Positions 32,114 through 40,440 of a stretch of DNA of 64,000 bases are shown here, piece by piece. The stretch is from JACNKJ01 sp964344565 (lineage in GTDB: Bacteria; Krumholzibacteriota; Krumholzibacteriia; JACNKJ01). The translations under genes were made by a program, and so were the position numbers. Numbering within the stretch: position 1 is the stretch's first letter; each line of letters starts with the position of its first letter. A model generated the notes under the pieces. That model was not told where the DNA came from. It made no database searches and saw nothing but the letters and a program-made list of their open reading frames with translations. The stretch is taken from the NCBI GenBank assembly GCA_964344565.1, contig CAYFNT010000006.1:1-64000 (forward strand), written 5' to 3'.

Positions 32114-32779
32114 TTAGGAAAGGTAGCCGCCTTCCCTCAGGCTGCGGAATCCTTCCGCGCCCAGAACAATGTGATCCAGGAGCTCGATGCCCAGGAGCCC
32201 GCAAGCCTCCTCGATGCGGTAGGTCAGGCGGACGTCGTCCTCGCTGGGCTCGGTGTCCCCGGAGGGATGATTGTGAACCAGGACCACCGCCTGAGCGGAA
32301 GCCAGGATGGCGGGTCTGAGCACCTCCCTCGGATGCACCACCGCCGCGTTCAGGCTTCCCTGCGAAATCAGGCAGACGCGAATCAGCCGATGCTGGGAGT
32401 CCAGAAGAAGGATGCGGAACTGCTCCTGCCTGAGCTCCGCCATCTCCCGACCAAGTAGGCGGTGGACGGCGGCAGGTTCCAGGATGCGCGGACGCTCTCC
32501 CAGATGCGGATCCCGGGCCCGCCGGCCCAGTTCGATTCCCGCCGAAAGGGCCAGCGCCGCTCGCGGGTCCAGCCCTTCCTCCTCCTTCCACTCTCCGGGC
32601 GTCGAGCGCCCCAGGCCGTAGAGCCCCCCGTAGCGCCTCAGGAGCCTCCTTGCCGTGGCGCCGGCATCGGCGATACCCAGAGGGGACAGGAAGGCGCCCA
32701 GGAGATGGTCATCCCGGATCATTCCGCCTTCGCCCAGCAGCAGCCGGCGCTCAGCCTTGGTCACGCCGGCTCCGGGCAT
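32114..32779 (-). CDS. radC: RadC family JAB-domain protein
   Basis: 221 residues. The N-terminal half is a helix-hairpin-helix region, the C-terminal half a JAB/MPN domain with the metal motif HNHPSGD (His169, His171, Asp175) and an upstream Glu (HPREV). RadC was named for DNA repair, but its role is doubtful; linkage to mreB is widespread in bacteria. The start at 32779 is favoured because the KAERRLLLGEGG region fits the usual N-terminus. Confidence 0.9.
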   Translation of the reverse strand: MPGAGVTKAERRLLLGEGGMIRDDHLLGAFLSPLGIADAGATARRLLRRYGGLYGLGRSTPGEWKEEEGLDPRAALALSAGIELGRRARDPHLGERPRILEPAAVHRLLGREMAELRQEQFRILLLDSQHRLIRVCLISQGSLNAAVVHPREVLRPAILASAQAVVLVHNHPSGDTEPSEDDVRLTYRIEEACGLLGIELLDHIVLGAEGFRSLREGGYLS

Positions 32780-32944
32780 CGCTTCCCGCTGACCACGTCG
32801 GCGCCGGACGGACAGATCCGCCAGCGCCTTCGCGCGTCCGGTTCGATTGTTCTCTAACTAACACATCCACAGGGGACTGGCCACGGATTTCGTGCGGGAT
32901 GAGGTGCTCTCGGGGTCTTTTCATGCCAGGGCGGAATCAAGGCT

Positions 32945-33021
32945 CGTGCCTCGGGCCGCGTGCCTCGGGCCGCGGGCCATGGGCCTCGGGCCACGGGCCT
33001 CGAGCCACGGGCCTTGAGCCG
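32945..33021. repeat. Heptameric tandem repeat, 11 units of CGGGCCN type
   Basis: Eleven 7-base units in exact register read CGTGCCT, CGGGCCG, CGTGCCT, CGGGCCG, CGGGCCA, TGGGCCT, CGGGCCA, CGGGCCT, CGAGCCA, CGGGCCT, TGAGCCG. It lies between radC and the outer-membrane protein gene. The rest of 32780-33059 shows no gene. Confidence 0.85.
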
Positions 33022-33059
33022 CGGGAAGCTAGATGCGCGTAGCGGGTGTACAAAAAAAA

Positions 33060-33078
33060 CCCCCGCCCTGGGCGGGGG
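33060..33078. terminator. Bidirectional rho-independent terminator
   Basis: CCCCCGCC pairs with GGCGGGGG around a 3-base loop. Eight A residues precede it (33052-33059) and TTTTC follows. On the minus strand it ends the outer-membrane protein gene with a run of eight T residues. Confidence 0.92.
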
Positions 33079-33102
33079 TTTTCTTTGCAGCGGTACTTCT
33101 TG

Positions 33103-34056
33103 CTAGAAGTAGTACTTGATCTGCAGAGCGGTGACGCCGAGGCCGTCAGGTCCGCCCATGAACCAGTTGAAGGTGTCGAAGATCTGGGATTCGTCGTACA
33201 TGACATCCAGATCGAAGTCACCGAGGTGGATACCGAAACCGAAGGTGAAGGTGAAGGGGAAGGTCTCGACGGGATCAGCATCCCCATCGATGTCCTCCAA
33301 CCAGGCCTTGTACCCCGAGGCACGAACGGTCAGCCAATCGTTGACGTCGTGCTCCATGCCCAGGTAGAAGCCGGGCATGACGGTATCTTCGTAGTCCACA
33401 CTCGCGATGGTCGCGGTTTCCTTCATGTAATCGAAGCCCAGGATCAGGGTGTTGTCGTCGTTCACCGTGTAGGCGAAGCCGAGACCGAAGGCCATGCCGG
33501 ACGCTTCGTTGTCGCCGAAGCTGGCACTCTCATACATGAACGCGGGAATAACCTCCACGCCGTCCTTCCAGGGGTAGAACGCGCGAACGCCGAAGCCCAT
33601 GTCGCTGTCGTCACCGCTCTTGCCGTACATGAAGCTGAAATCGATGTTCGTTTCGTCCATGTCGTAGTCAAGACCGGCGCCGAAGTCGTAGACGGACTCG
33701 TCATCGGCGTTGTTCTCGTACATCTGGAAGAAGAAGCCCAGAGTGACGACGTCCAGCGAGTAACCGTAGCCAAGTCCCACCTTCTCGCCGACGTCGCCGC
33801 CGATGCTGAGGAAGTAGGTGCCGAAGGTATCTTCGTTCTTGGCGAGGTTCAGCTCATTGCCGAAGAAGCCGTCGAAATTCATCCAAACCATGTCACCGTA
33901 GTTGGCGATCTCGCCATACCACATGTTCACGTCCCCGGCGTCCTTCCAGTAAGGAACGCCACCGAGGGTCTCATAGCGCACGTCATAGGCGAAGGCACTG
34001 CTGGTCATCAGCAGAAGGGCCGCCATGACGAACATAAAACGAGTAAATCGAGACAC
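33103..34056 (-). CDS. Predicted outer-membrane barrel (porin-like) protein
   Basis: 317 residues from the GTG at 34056, which has AGGAGG upstream; a longer in-frame extension reads into the leader. A signal peptide (about 8 to 23, ending SSAFA) is followed by acidic, aromatic-rich strands with many Asp-Asp turns. The C-terminus ALQIKYYF ends in Phe, typical of outer-membrane barrels recognised by BamA. It has a near-consensus promoter, a leader of about 180 bases and a strong terminator, so it is likely abundant. The substrate is unknown. Confidence 0.75.
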   Translation of the reverse strand: MSRFTRFMFVMAALLLMTSSAFAYDVRYETLGGVPYWKDAGDVNMWYGEIANYGDMVWMNFDGFFGNELNLAKNEDTFGTYFLSIGGDVGEKVGLGYGYSLDVVTLGFFFQMYENNADDESVYDFGAGLDYDMDETNIDFSFMYGKSGDDSDMGFGVRAFYPWKDGVEVIPAFMYESASFGDNEASGMAFGLGFAYTVNDDNTLILGFDYMKETATIASVDYEDTVMPGFYLGMEHDVNDWLTVRASGYKAWLEDIDGDADPVETFPFTFTFGFGIHLGDFDLDVMYDESQIFDTFNWFMGGPDGLGVTALQIKYYF

Positions 34057-34241
34057 AATCGACCTCCTGATCAGGTGGAACCCGTCTCTCATTTTTGGGG
34101 GAGCTGGATTCGAATGCGTATCCTGTTCTCTCACCCCCAGGCTCGAATATCAGGCCCGACCCTCGGGCGTCCTCGGAACGAGTCGGCCGGGCTCGCCCCG
34201 GTTCATGCCGAGGTGCCTAGCCAGCGATTCGAGCCGCGAGC

Positions 34242-34270
34242 AAGGTATTAGAGGCCTAAAAGACTGTCAA
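34242..34270 (-). promoter_or_regulatory. Strong promoter of the porin-like gene with a long leader
   Basis: On the minus strand TTGACA (34270-34265), a 17-base spacer and TACCTT (34247-34242). The leader runs from about 34235 to 34057 and includes GGGGG and CCCCC segments that can pair. No known riboswitch is recognised. The remaining stretch to 34374 shows only a weak hairpin with TTTTT near 34275, possibly ending the NlpC gene transcript. Confidence 0.8.
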
Positions 34271-34374
34271 TCTAAAAAGCGCCTGTGAAGGCCCGATTTG
34301 TTATCGAAAAAACAACGTAGCCGGATTCGTTTTCTACTGTGGCACAAGGGCTTGCGAAAAGGACGTTTCCGAGG

Positions 34375-35163
34375 CTAGGGACGGGGCAGCAGGCGGCGGC
34401 AGGCCGCAGGGGCGGGGCGATCGGGGCCGGGAAGACGCCCTCCGGGGTCCAGGACTTCGATTCTTACGGTACCGCTGGCGTGGAGCAGGCGATGGTCTCC
34501 GAGCCAGAGGCCCACGTGCTCGACGCGCTCCGGTCCGTAGAAGAGCAGGTCGCCGGGGAGCCAGCTTTCCGCCTCGTCCATGGAGAGGGGCTCGCCCTCC
34601 TCGGCCTGCTGCCAGGCGTCTCGGGGCAGGGCGATGCCGGCCGAGGCGAAGAGCAACTGCAGGAAGCCGCTGCAGTCCAGCCCGCCGCTGGATCTTCCTC
34701 CCCATTCGTAGGGAACGCCGAGCAGTCGACGTCCCCGGGCGATGATCTCCTTCGCGCCGCCCCCGAGGGGCTCCATGTCGGCGGCGGGAATCCAGGCGGG
34801 GCGTCCGTCGGGAAGCCTGCAGGGCAGATGCCCCGCCTGCTCCGGTCCATCGGAGAACAGTCGCGTGCCGAAGGACAGGTCGAGCAGGATCTCGGCCCCC
34901 TCCCGCGCTTCGCTCAGGGCGCGACTCCAGCGGGCCGTCACCGAACGATCCGCGCGGCGCTCCTCGTCGAGGTCCTGAAGGTGCCAGCTGCGGATCCATC
35001 CCTCGTAGTCGTCGGGACCGGCCCCGTAGACCCAGCGGCCCTCGTCGACTTCCCTGATCTTCCGGAAGGACTCCCCCAGCAGCAGGCGACTGATCTGCTC
35101 GGCCCCGTGATCGGGCTCCGCGCGCAGGGCGCTGCTGGTGGCATTGAGAACGTGGATCTTCAT
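34375..35163 (-). CDS. SH3-NlpC/P60 endopeptidase (YkfC-like)
   Basis: 262 residues from the ATG at 35163. The N-terminal 140 residues contain SH3-like segments (VLNATSSALRAEPDHGAEQ and GRPAWIPAADM). The NlpC/P60 domain has the catalytic Cys in GGLDCSGFLQLLF, the His in VEHVGLWLG and a third residue His near LLHASGTVRIE. There is no signal peptide, so it should act in the cytoplasm. YkfC of Bacillus cuts gamma-D-glutamyl-L-lysine bonds in imported wall peptides. Its start touches the stop of the peptide permease gene (TGATG), which fits murein-peptide recycling. Confidence 0.85.
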   Translation of the reverse strand: MKIHVLNATSSALRAEPDHGAEQISRLLLGESFRKIREVDEGRWVYGAGPDDYEGWIRSWHLQDLDEERRADRSVTARWSRALSEAREGAEILLDLSFGTRLFSDGPEQAGHLPCRLPDGRPAWIPAADMEPLGGGAKEIIARGRRLLGVPYEWGGRSSGGLDCSGFLQLLFASAGIALPRDAWQQAEEGEPLSMDEAESWLPGDLLFYGPERVEHVGLWLGDHRLLHASGTVRIEVLDPGGRLPGPDRPAPAACRRLLPRP

Positions 35164-35993
35164 CAGCGGCTCCTTCCCGGCAGTCCCCGCGGATCGGCCC
35201 AGTCGCGCAGGGCGTCGCCCAGCAGATTGAATCCGAGCACGGCCAGGGCCATGACCGCTCCGGGCACGAGGGTCAGCCAGGGCGCCGTGCGCAGATAGCC
35301 GAAGCCGTCGCGGATGAGCGTACCCCAGCTGGCGGTGGGCGGCTGGGCTCCGAGGCCCAGGAAACTCAGGCTCCCCTCGGCGATGATGGCCGTGGCCAGT
35401 CCCATGCTGAAGAGTACCAGAAACGTACCCGTGCATCCCGGCAGAATGTGCAGGAAGAGGATGCGAGCGCTGCCCGCGCCGGTGGCGTGGGCGGCTTCGA
35501 CGTACTCCATGCGCCGCAGAAGCAGCACCCGGCTGCGGATGACCCTGGCCACGGGAGCCCAGCCCAGGACTCCCAGGGCGAGGAACAGTGTGAACAGGCT
35601 GGGGCCGAAGGCGGCCACCACGGCGATGAGCAGGAGCAGGGCAGGGAAGGCCAGGGTCAGGTCGGCCAGGCGCATGATCAGCGATTCGGTGCGACCGCCG
35701 AAGTAGCCCGCCGCGAGGCCCGCCAGCCCTCCCAGGAGAAGGGCGATGAGTCGGGAGAGCACCCCCACGCTGAGGGACACCCTCGCCCCCACCAGCACTC
35801 GGGCGAGCAGGTCCCGTCCCAGGGCGTCGGTGCCCAGGGGGGCCTGGCCTCCGGGCTCGAGTAGCAGCCTGCCCGAATCGGTGGCCAGGGGATCGGCGGC
35901 GTAGAGCAGGGGTCCGGCCAGGGCGGCCGCGAGGAAGAGCGTCACCAGGCCGCCGCCGGTCCAGAAGGTGGTCGAACGGGCCAGGGCTCTCAT
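35163..35993 (-). CDS. Peptide ABC transporter permease (DppC/OppC-like)
   Basis: 276 residues from the ATG at 35993, overlapping the previous stop (ATGA). It has six membrane helices. The N-terminal PLGTDALGRDLLARVLVGAR is the family signature of DppC/OppC, and EAAHATGAGSARILFLHILP is the EAA loop that docks the ATPase. With DppB it forms the inner-membrane channel for imported peptides. No cognate DppD or DppF is in the window. Confidence 0.92.
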   Translation of the reverse strand: MRALARSTTFWTGGGLVTLFLAAALAGPLLYAADPLATDSGRLLLEPGGQAPLGTDALGRDLLARVLVGARVSLSVGVLSRLIALLLGGLAGLAAGYFGGRTESLIMRLADLTLAFPALLLLIAVVAAFGPSLFTLFLALGVLGWAPVARVIRSRVLLLRRMEYVEAAHATGAGSARILFLHILPGCTGTFLVLFSMGLATAIIAEGSLSFLGLGAQPPTASWGTLIRDGFGYLRTAPWLTLVPGAVMALAVLGFNLLGDALRDWADPRGLPGRSR

Positions 35994-36922
35994 GATCGCC
36001 CCCTGCGCACCCGCGGGTCGATCCAGGCGTAGGACAGATCCACCAGCAGATTCACCAGCACGAAGGCCAGGGCCATCACCAGCACCGCGCCCTGGATGGC
36101 CGGCAGATCGCGGCTGGCCACGGCGTCGAGGGTGTAGCGCCCCAGGCCCGGCCAGGCGAATATCTTCTCGGTGAGCACGGCGCCGCCCAGATAGCTGCCG
36201 AAATCGTTGCCGATCACGGTCACCACCGGCAGAAGGGCGTTGCGCAGGGCGTGCACCATCAGGACCTTCCATCCGCTCAGTCCCTTGGCGCGGGCCGTGC
36301 GGATGTAGTCCTCCCCCAGCACCTCGAGCAGGCTGGCCCGGGTCATGCGGGCGATCATGGCCGCCGAGGCTCCGGCCAGGGTGAGGGCCGGCAGGATGAG
36401 ATAGCGAGGCGACCATCCTCCGTAACCCGAGGGCGGAAGCAGGCGGAGCTGCAGGGAGAAGAGGTAGATGAGCAGCATGCCCATCCAGAAGACGGGCACC
36501 GAGATGCCCAGGGAGGCCAGGGCCATGGCGGCGCGGTCGATCCAGGAACCGGGACGAGCCGCGGCGGCGACGCCCAAGCCCAGGCCCATGACCACCGCCA
36601 GGGCCATGGCGGCCACGGCCAGGGCCAGGGTCTTGGGGAAGGTCTCGGCGATGCGTTCGCTCACGGGTTCGCGGGTGACGTAGGATCGCCCGAGGTCGCC
36701 GCGCGCGAGGTCCCCGAGGAAGCGCCCGTAGCGCAGCCAGAGGGGATCGTTCAGGTGCAGTTCCGCGCGCATTTCGGCGAGCACCGCCTCGTCGTAGCGC
36801 TCGCCGGCCACGGCCTGCACCGGATCGCCGGGCACCACGTAGAGCAGCAGGAAGCTCAGGAAGGTCACCCCGAGCAGCACGGGCAGCGCCCCCAGCAGTC
36901 TACGGGCGATCAGCTTCGGCAT
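35990..36922 (-). CDS. Peptide ABC transporter permease (DppB/OppB-like)
   Basis: 310 residues with six membrane helices. The start MPKLIARRLLGALPVLLGVT, the VPGDPV segment and the EAA loop RTARAKGLSGWKVLMVHALR are typical of DppB. The ATG overlaps the last 23 bases of the solute-binding protein gene. It pairs with the next gene in the membrane. Confidence 0.92.
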   Translation of the reverse strand: MPKLIARRLLGALPVLLGVTFLSFLLLYVVPGDPVQAVAGERYDEAVLAEMRAELHLNDPLWLRYGRFLGDLARGDLGRSYVTREPVSERIAETFPKTLALAVAAMALAVVMGLGLGVAAAARPGSWIDRAAMALASLGISVPVFWMGMLLIYLFSLQLRLLPPSGYGGWSPRYLILPALTLAGASAAMIARMTRASLLEVLGEDYIRTARAKGLSGWKVLMVHALRNALLPVVTVIGNDFGSYLGGAVLTEKIFAWPGLGRYTLDAVASRDLPAIQGAVLVMALAFVLVNLLVDLSYAWIDPRVRRGRS

Positions 36923-38450
36923 GTCTCAGCCTCAGGTAGTCCTGGCCGTTGAAGATCAGCGAGGGACGATAGCCTTCCACGCCCGGGCGCAGGACCTGCA
37001 GGCTCACCGGGTGCCAGAGCCAGATCCAGGGCGCCTTGGCGTAGATGACCTCGTTGAGCCGGTCCACGAGATCATCCCGGGATGGGCCTTCGGGCAGCTG
37101 GCGGAGCTCGTCCAGGAGAAGGTCGACGTACTCGTCGTCGAAGGCGGCGCGGTTGCCGCCGCCTCCCTTGTTGCTGGAATGGAAGGTGGGCACGAGGAAG
37201 TTCTCGGCGTCCGGATAGTCGGCCAGCCAGTCCATGACGAAGGCGTCGGCGGCGCCGCTGTTGACGGCGTCCTTGAAGGCGCCCCAGTCCCGCACCACGA
37301 TCTTCACCTCGACCCCCACCTCGACCAGGTAGGCCTGCACGGCCTCCAGCAACCGGCTGACCTCGGGGTTCTCCTTCTGCCAGATCTCCAGTTCGAATCC
37401 GCCCTCCAGTCCGGCCTCGGCCAGGAGGGCCCGGGCGCGATCGGGATCGTATCGGAAACGCTCCGCGGGATCCCGCCCGCGCAGAGAGGGCGGCACCGGC
37501 CCCTGGGACGCCACGGCCGAGGCGCCCCGCAGGGTGCGCAGCAGGGCCTCCTGGTCCACCGCCCAGTTGAGGGCCTGCCGCACTCGCAGATCGTCCAGGG
37601 GCGCCTTGCGCGTGTTGAGACCCAGGTAAGTCACCGACAGCTCCTCCCTCCTCAGGATGTTTTCTGCCCGAGGGCCCTCGAGCCAGAGCTCGACCTCCGC
37701 CTGGGGAAGGGTGAGCAGGTCGAGGCCTCCCACCTCGAACTCGGCCACGGCCGTGAAGGGCTGGGGAATCACCCTGAAGGAGAGCATGCGGAAGCCTCCC
37801 GCCGGACCTTCCTCCCGGCGCTCCAGCAGGAAGCGGTCGCCGCGTTTCCATTCCACCAGGCGCCAGGGCCCGCCGGCCACCGGCAGTCGCCCCCGCCGCG
37901 CGGGCAGGCCGTCCTCGTCCAGAGGGCAGATGCGGGCCGCGGGCATGGCCAGGAGCCCCAGGAAGGGGCTGAAGGGCTCTTCGAGGGTGATGTGGAGCAG
38001 GCTGTCGTTTTCCGCCACCAGGCCCGGCAGATCGCCGCTGCGGCCCTCCATGAAGGCCTGGGCGCCGAGAAGCTGCGCGAGGACCCAGCGTCGGGGCGAG
38101 GGATGGGCGGGGTCGAGCAATCGCCGGAAGCAGGCCTCGACGGCCCGGGCGTCCGCGGGCCGGCCGTCGTCGAAGGCCAGATCGGTACGCAGTCGGAATG
38201 TGTAGCGGGTGGACGAGTCGTCCAGCTCCCAGGACTTCACCAGATCGGGCTGGGCGAGGCCGTCCTCGTCGAAGCGGAACAGTCCCGGATAGATGAGCGA
38301 GACCAGGGTGCCGGAGGCCTTGTCCACCGCGAAGGCGGGATCCAGGTTCTGGGGTTCCTCGCCGAGGTAGGCGCGAAAGGTCGTGGGATCGGGCCCGGGG
38401 CGGGCGCAGGCGCTGAAAAGGAGGATGGCCAGGGGCAACCAGCGCCTCAC
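36900..38450 (-). CDS. Peptide-binding lipoprotein (solute-binding protein family 5)
   Basis: 516 residues from the GTG at 38450, which overlaps the GWxTD stop as GTGA; a GTG at 38459 is possible. The signal ends in the lipobox FSAC (Cys at about 15), so it is lipid-anchored. The SBP_bac_5 fold shows YRGLFRF-like YPGLFRFDEDG, YTFRLRTDLAFDDGRP and LRVRQALNWAVDQE. It captures peptides for DppB/DppC; together with the NlpC/P60 gene this suggests murein peptides. Confidence 0.92.
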   Translation of the reverse strand: MRRWLPLAILLFSACARPGPDPTTFRAYLGEEPQNLDPAFAVDKASGTLVSLIYPGLFRFDEDGLAQPDLVKSWELDDSSTRYTFRLRTDLAFDDGRPADARAVEACFRRLLDPAHPSPRRWVLAQLLGAQAFMEGRSGDLPGLVAENDSLLHITLEEPFSPFLGLLAMPAARICPLDEDGLPARRGRLPVAGGPWRLVEWKRGDRFLLERREEGPAGGFRMLSFRVIPQPFTAVAEFEVGGLDLLTLPQAEVELWLEGPRAENILRREELSVTYLGLNTRKAPLDDLRVRQALNWAVDQEALLRTLRGASAVASQGPVPPSLRGRDPAERFRYDPDRARALLAEAGLEGGFELEIWQKENPEVSRLLEAVQAYLVEVGVEVKIVVRDWGAFKDAVNSGAADAFVMDWLADYPDAENFLVPTFHSSNKGGGGNRAAFDDEYVDLLLDELRQLPEGPSRDDLVDRLNEVIYAKAPWIWLWHPVSLQVLRPGVEGYRPSLIFNGQDYLRLRHAEADRP

Positions 38451-39694
38451 TGGCTCCACCTCTCCACCAGTTCGAAGTCGCCCTGGCCGTGGCGATCCTC
38501 GAAGACGAAGATCATGCCGCCCGCGTAGCTCCAGATCTCTCGGGCGCGGAAGCTGGCGTCCTCGCCCAGTTCGTCCACCTGGGCCGGCGGGCCGTACTCC
38601 AGGTAGATGCGGCCGCGGTCGCTGCGCCAGCCGGGCGTCCAGGGCGTGCCGAAGTTGCGCCCCACGTGGTCCAGATCCCGGAAGAAGGCCTCCATGGCCG
38701 GGTTGCCCTCGCCGTGCTCCGTATCCCGGCGCTCCCAGAACTCGAGGAAGACGCCATGACGACGATCCGCCTCGGCGGCCTCCATGAGCTCGAGTTCCCG
38801 GGGATCGGCCAGGTGGGCGAGCAGGTCGAGGGTCAGGCCCCAGTCGCGCCCGAAGGCCGCGGGCCCGAGTCCCATCTCGAGCCGCCCCTGCACTTCCTGG
38901 GATTCCCCGTCCCGCAGCACGCTCAGACGCAGACGATGGGGCCCCATGGACAGATCCTCCAGGGGCAGGGTGAAGCGCATCTGACGGCTGCCCGCATGGC
39001 CGGGGAGCATGCGCCGTTCGTAGTGCACCAGGTGCCCGTCCCGCTCCTCCAGACGGAGCACTGCCTCGAGGGAGTCGCTGGGTTCCCAGACCTTCAGCTC
39101 CGCGTAGATGCCCAGGCGGCGGGCGAAGCCGTCCTGGAAGAGGCTGCGCCGGTCGGGGATGTTCCAGGGATCATGGAAGCCGAAGGGCGGCGTGCTGGCC
39201 TTTCCCTCCACGGGCTCGAAGCGAGGTCCCTGCAGGAAGAAGCCGCGGCTGCCGGGCAGGGGCAGATCGAGGGGGAAGCTCTCCTTCCAGGGCAGGTAGG
39301 GCCCCCGGCCGTAGATGAGCACGTCCACTTCGAGCTCGCCCGAGAGGATCTCCAGTTCGTACTGGGCCTCGAAGAGGGCTTCGGGATCGCGGGCGGCCTC
39401 GAAGCTGTGGCGCAGCAGGTCCTCGCGGAACACCGCGTTCTGCTCCCGCTCGCTCTCGCGATCGCGAAGGGTCACCGCGGTTCGCAGGGAGGCCCGGTAG
39501 ACATCGCCGTCCTTGCGGAAGACAAGATGGGTCACCGGAATGCTGATCTTGAGGGTGAGGATGGCCGAGTCGTCCTCATGGAACTCCAGGTGAGGATCCA
39601 GACGCGCGCCATGGGGAAGGGGTTCGGGGCGGGCGGCGAGGGCGCCGCCGGCCAGAAGCAGGACAAGGATCGATAGTGCCGCGACTCTGTTCAT
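38447..39694 (-). CDS. GWxTD-domain secreted protein
   Basis: 415 residues with a signal peptide (about 1 to 20). The C-terminal third has the GWxTD block as TPGWRSDRGRIYLEYGPP, with Ser for Thr. The first 250 residues are strand-rich, like the Ig-type repeats common before this domain. GWxTD proteins are found chiefly in FCB bacteria and are of unknown function. It is followed with a 4-base overlap by the peptide-binding lipoprotein gene. A second GWxTD gene is at 44472. Confidence 0.85.
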   Translation of the reverse strand: MNRVAALSILVLLLAGGALAARPEPLPHGARLDPHLEFHEDDSAILTLKISIPVTHLVFRKDGDVYRASLRTAVTLRDRESEREQNAVFREDLLRHSFEAARDPEALFEAQYELEILSGELEVDVLIYGRGPYLPWKESFPLDLPLPGSRGFFLQGPRFEPVEGKASTPPFGFHDPWNIPDRRSLFQDGFARRLGIYAELKVWEPSDSLEAVLRLEERDGHLVHYERRMLPGHAGSRQMRFTLPLEDLSMGPHRLRLSVLRDGESQEVQGRLEMGLGPAAFGRDWGLTLDLLAHLADPRELELMEAAEADRRHGVFLEFWERRDTEHGEGNPAMEAFFRDLDHVGRNFGTPWTPGWRSDRGRIYLEYGPPAQVDELGEDASFRAREIWSYAGGMIFVFEDRHGQGDFELVERWSQ

Positions 39695-39762
39695 GCCGTC
39701 CTTTCGCGAGTAGCGGAGTATAGATTCAGCTCCCCCATTCCCGCAAGCAATGGCTGGACGAG

Positions 39763-40440
39763 TCAGTTGCGGCGCTTGTCGCTCTCGATCTTTCCGTCGA
39801 GCAGGCGGATGGTGCGATGGGCGTGCTCGGCGATGAAGGACTCGTGGGTCACGAGGATGACCGTCTGGCCCTGCCCGTGCAGGTCGTCGAAGAGGGACAT
39901 GATCTCTTCGCCGGTGCGGCTGTCCAGGTTGCCCGTGGGCTCGTCGGCCAGGATGATGGACGGCTCGTTCACCAGGGCCCGGGCCACGGCCACGCGCTGG
40001 CGCTGTCCGCCCGAGAGCTCGTTGGGCTTGTGGCGGATGCGATCGCTGAGCCCCACCGACTCGATGGCCTTCTCCACGCGACGCCTCCGTTCGGCGCCGG
40101 GTAGTCCGCTGTAGATCAGGGGAAGCTCCACGTTGTGGAAGACGTCCGCTCGGGGCAGCAGATTGAAGGTCTGGAAGACGAAGCCGATTTCGCGGTTGCG
40201 GATGCGGGCCAACTCGTCGTCGCTGAGATCGGAGACCCGCTGGTCGGCCAGTTCATAGCTGCCCTGGGTGGGCGTGTCCAGGCATCCGAGGATGTTCATG
40301 AGGGTGGACTTGCCCGATCCCGAGGGTCCCATGATGGCCAGGTACTCGTTGTTCGCGATGTCCAGGTCGACGCCGTCCAGGGCGCGCACCTCGTGGTCTC
40401 CCACCTGGTAGATCTTGCTGAGGGTCCTGACCTGGATCAC
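39763..40440 (-). CDS. ABC transporter ATPase of LolD/MacB type
   Basis: 225 residues. Walker A GPSGSGKST, the Q-loop VFQTFNLLPR, the signature LSGGQRQRVA and Walker B IILADEPTGNLDS are complete. The LADEPTGNLDS block and the LPLIYSG segment mark the LolD/MacB/FtsE branch. Such ATPases drive lipoprotein release or tripartite efflux. The matching permease and membrane-fusion protein are absent nearby. The GTG start overlaps the tolC stop (GTGA). Confidence 0.92.
   Translation of the reverse strand: MIQVRTLSKIYQVGDHEVRALDGVDLDIANNEYLAIMGPSGSGKSTLMNILGCLDTPTQGSYELADQRVSDLSDDELARIRNREIGFVFQTFNLLPRADVFHNVELPLIYSGLPGAERRRRVEKAIESVGLSDRIRHKPNELSGGQRQRVAVARALVNEPSIILADEPTGNLDSRTGEEIMSLFDDLHGQGQTVILVTHESFIAEHAHRTIRLLDGKIESDKRRN

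Noticed and set aside
32945..33021. CRISPR array
   Set aside because: Units are 7 bases long and contiguous, with no spacers and no cas genes in the window.
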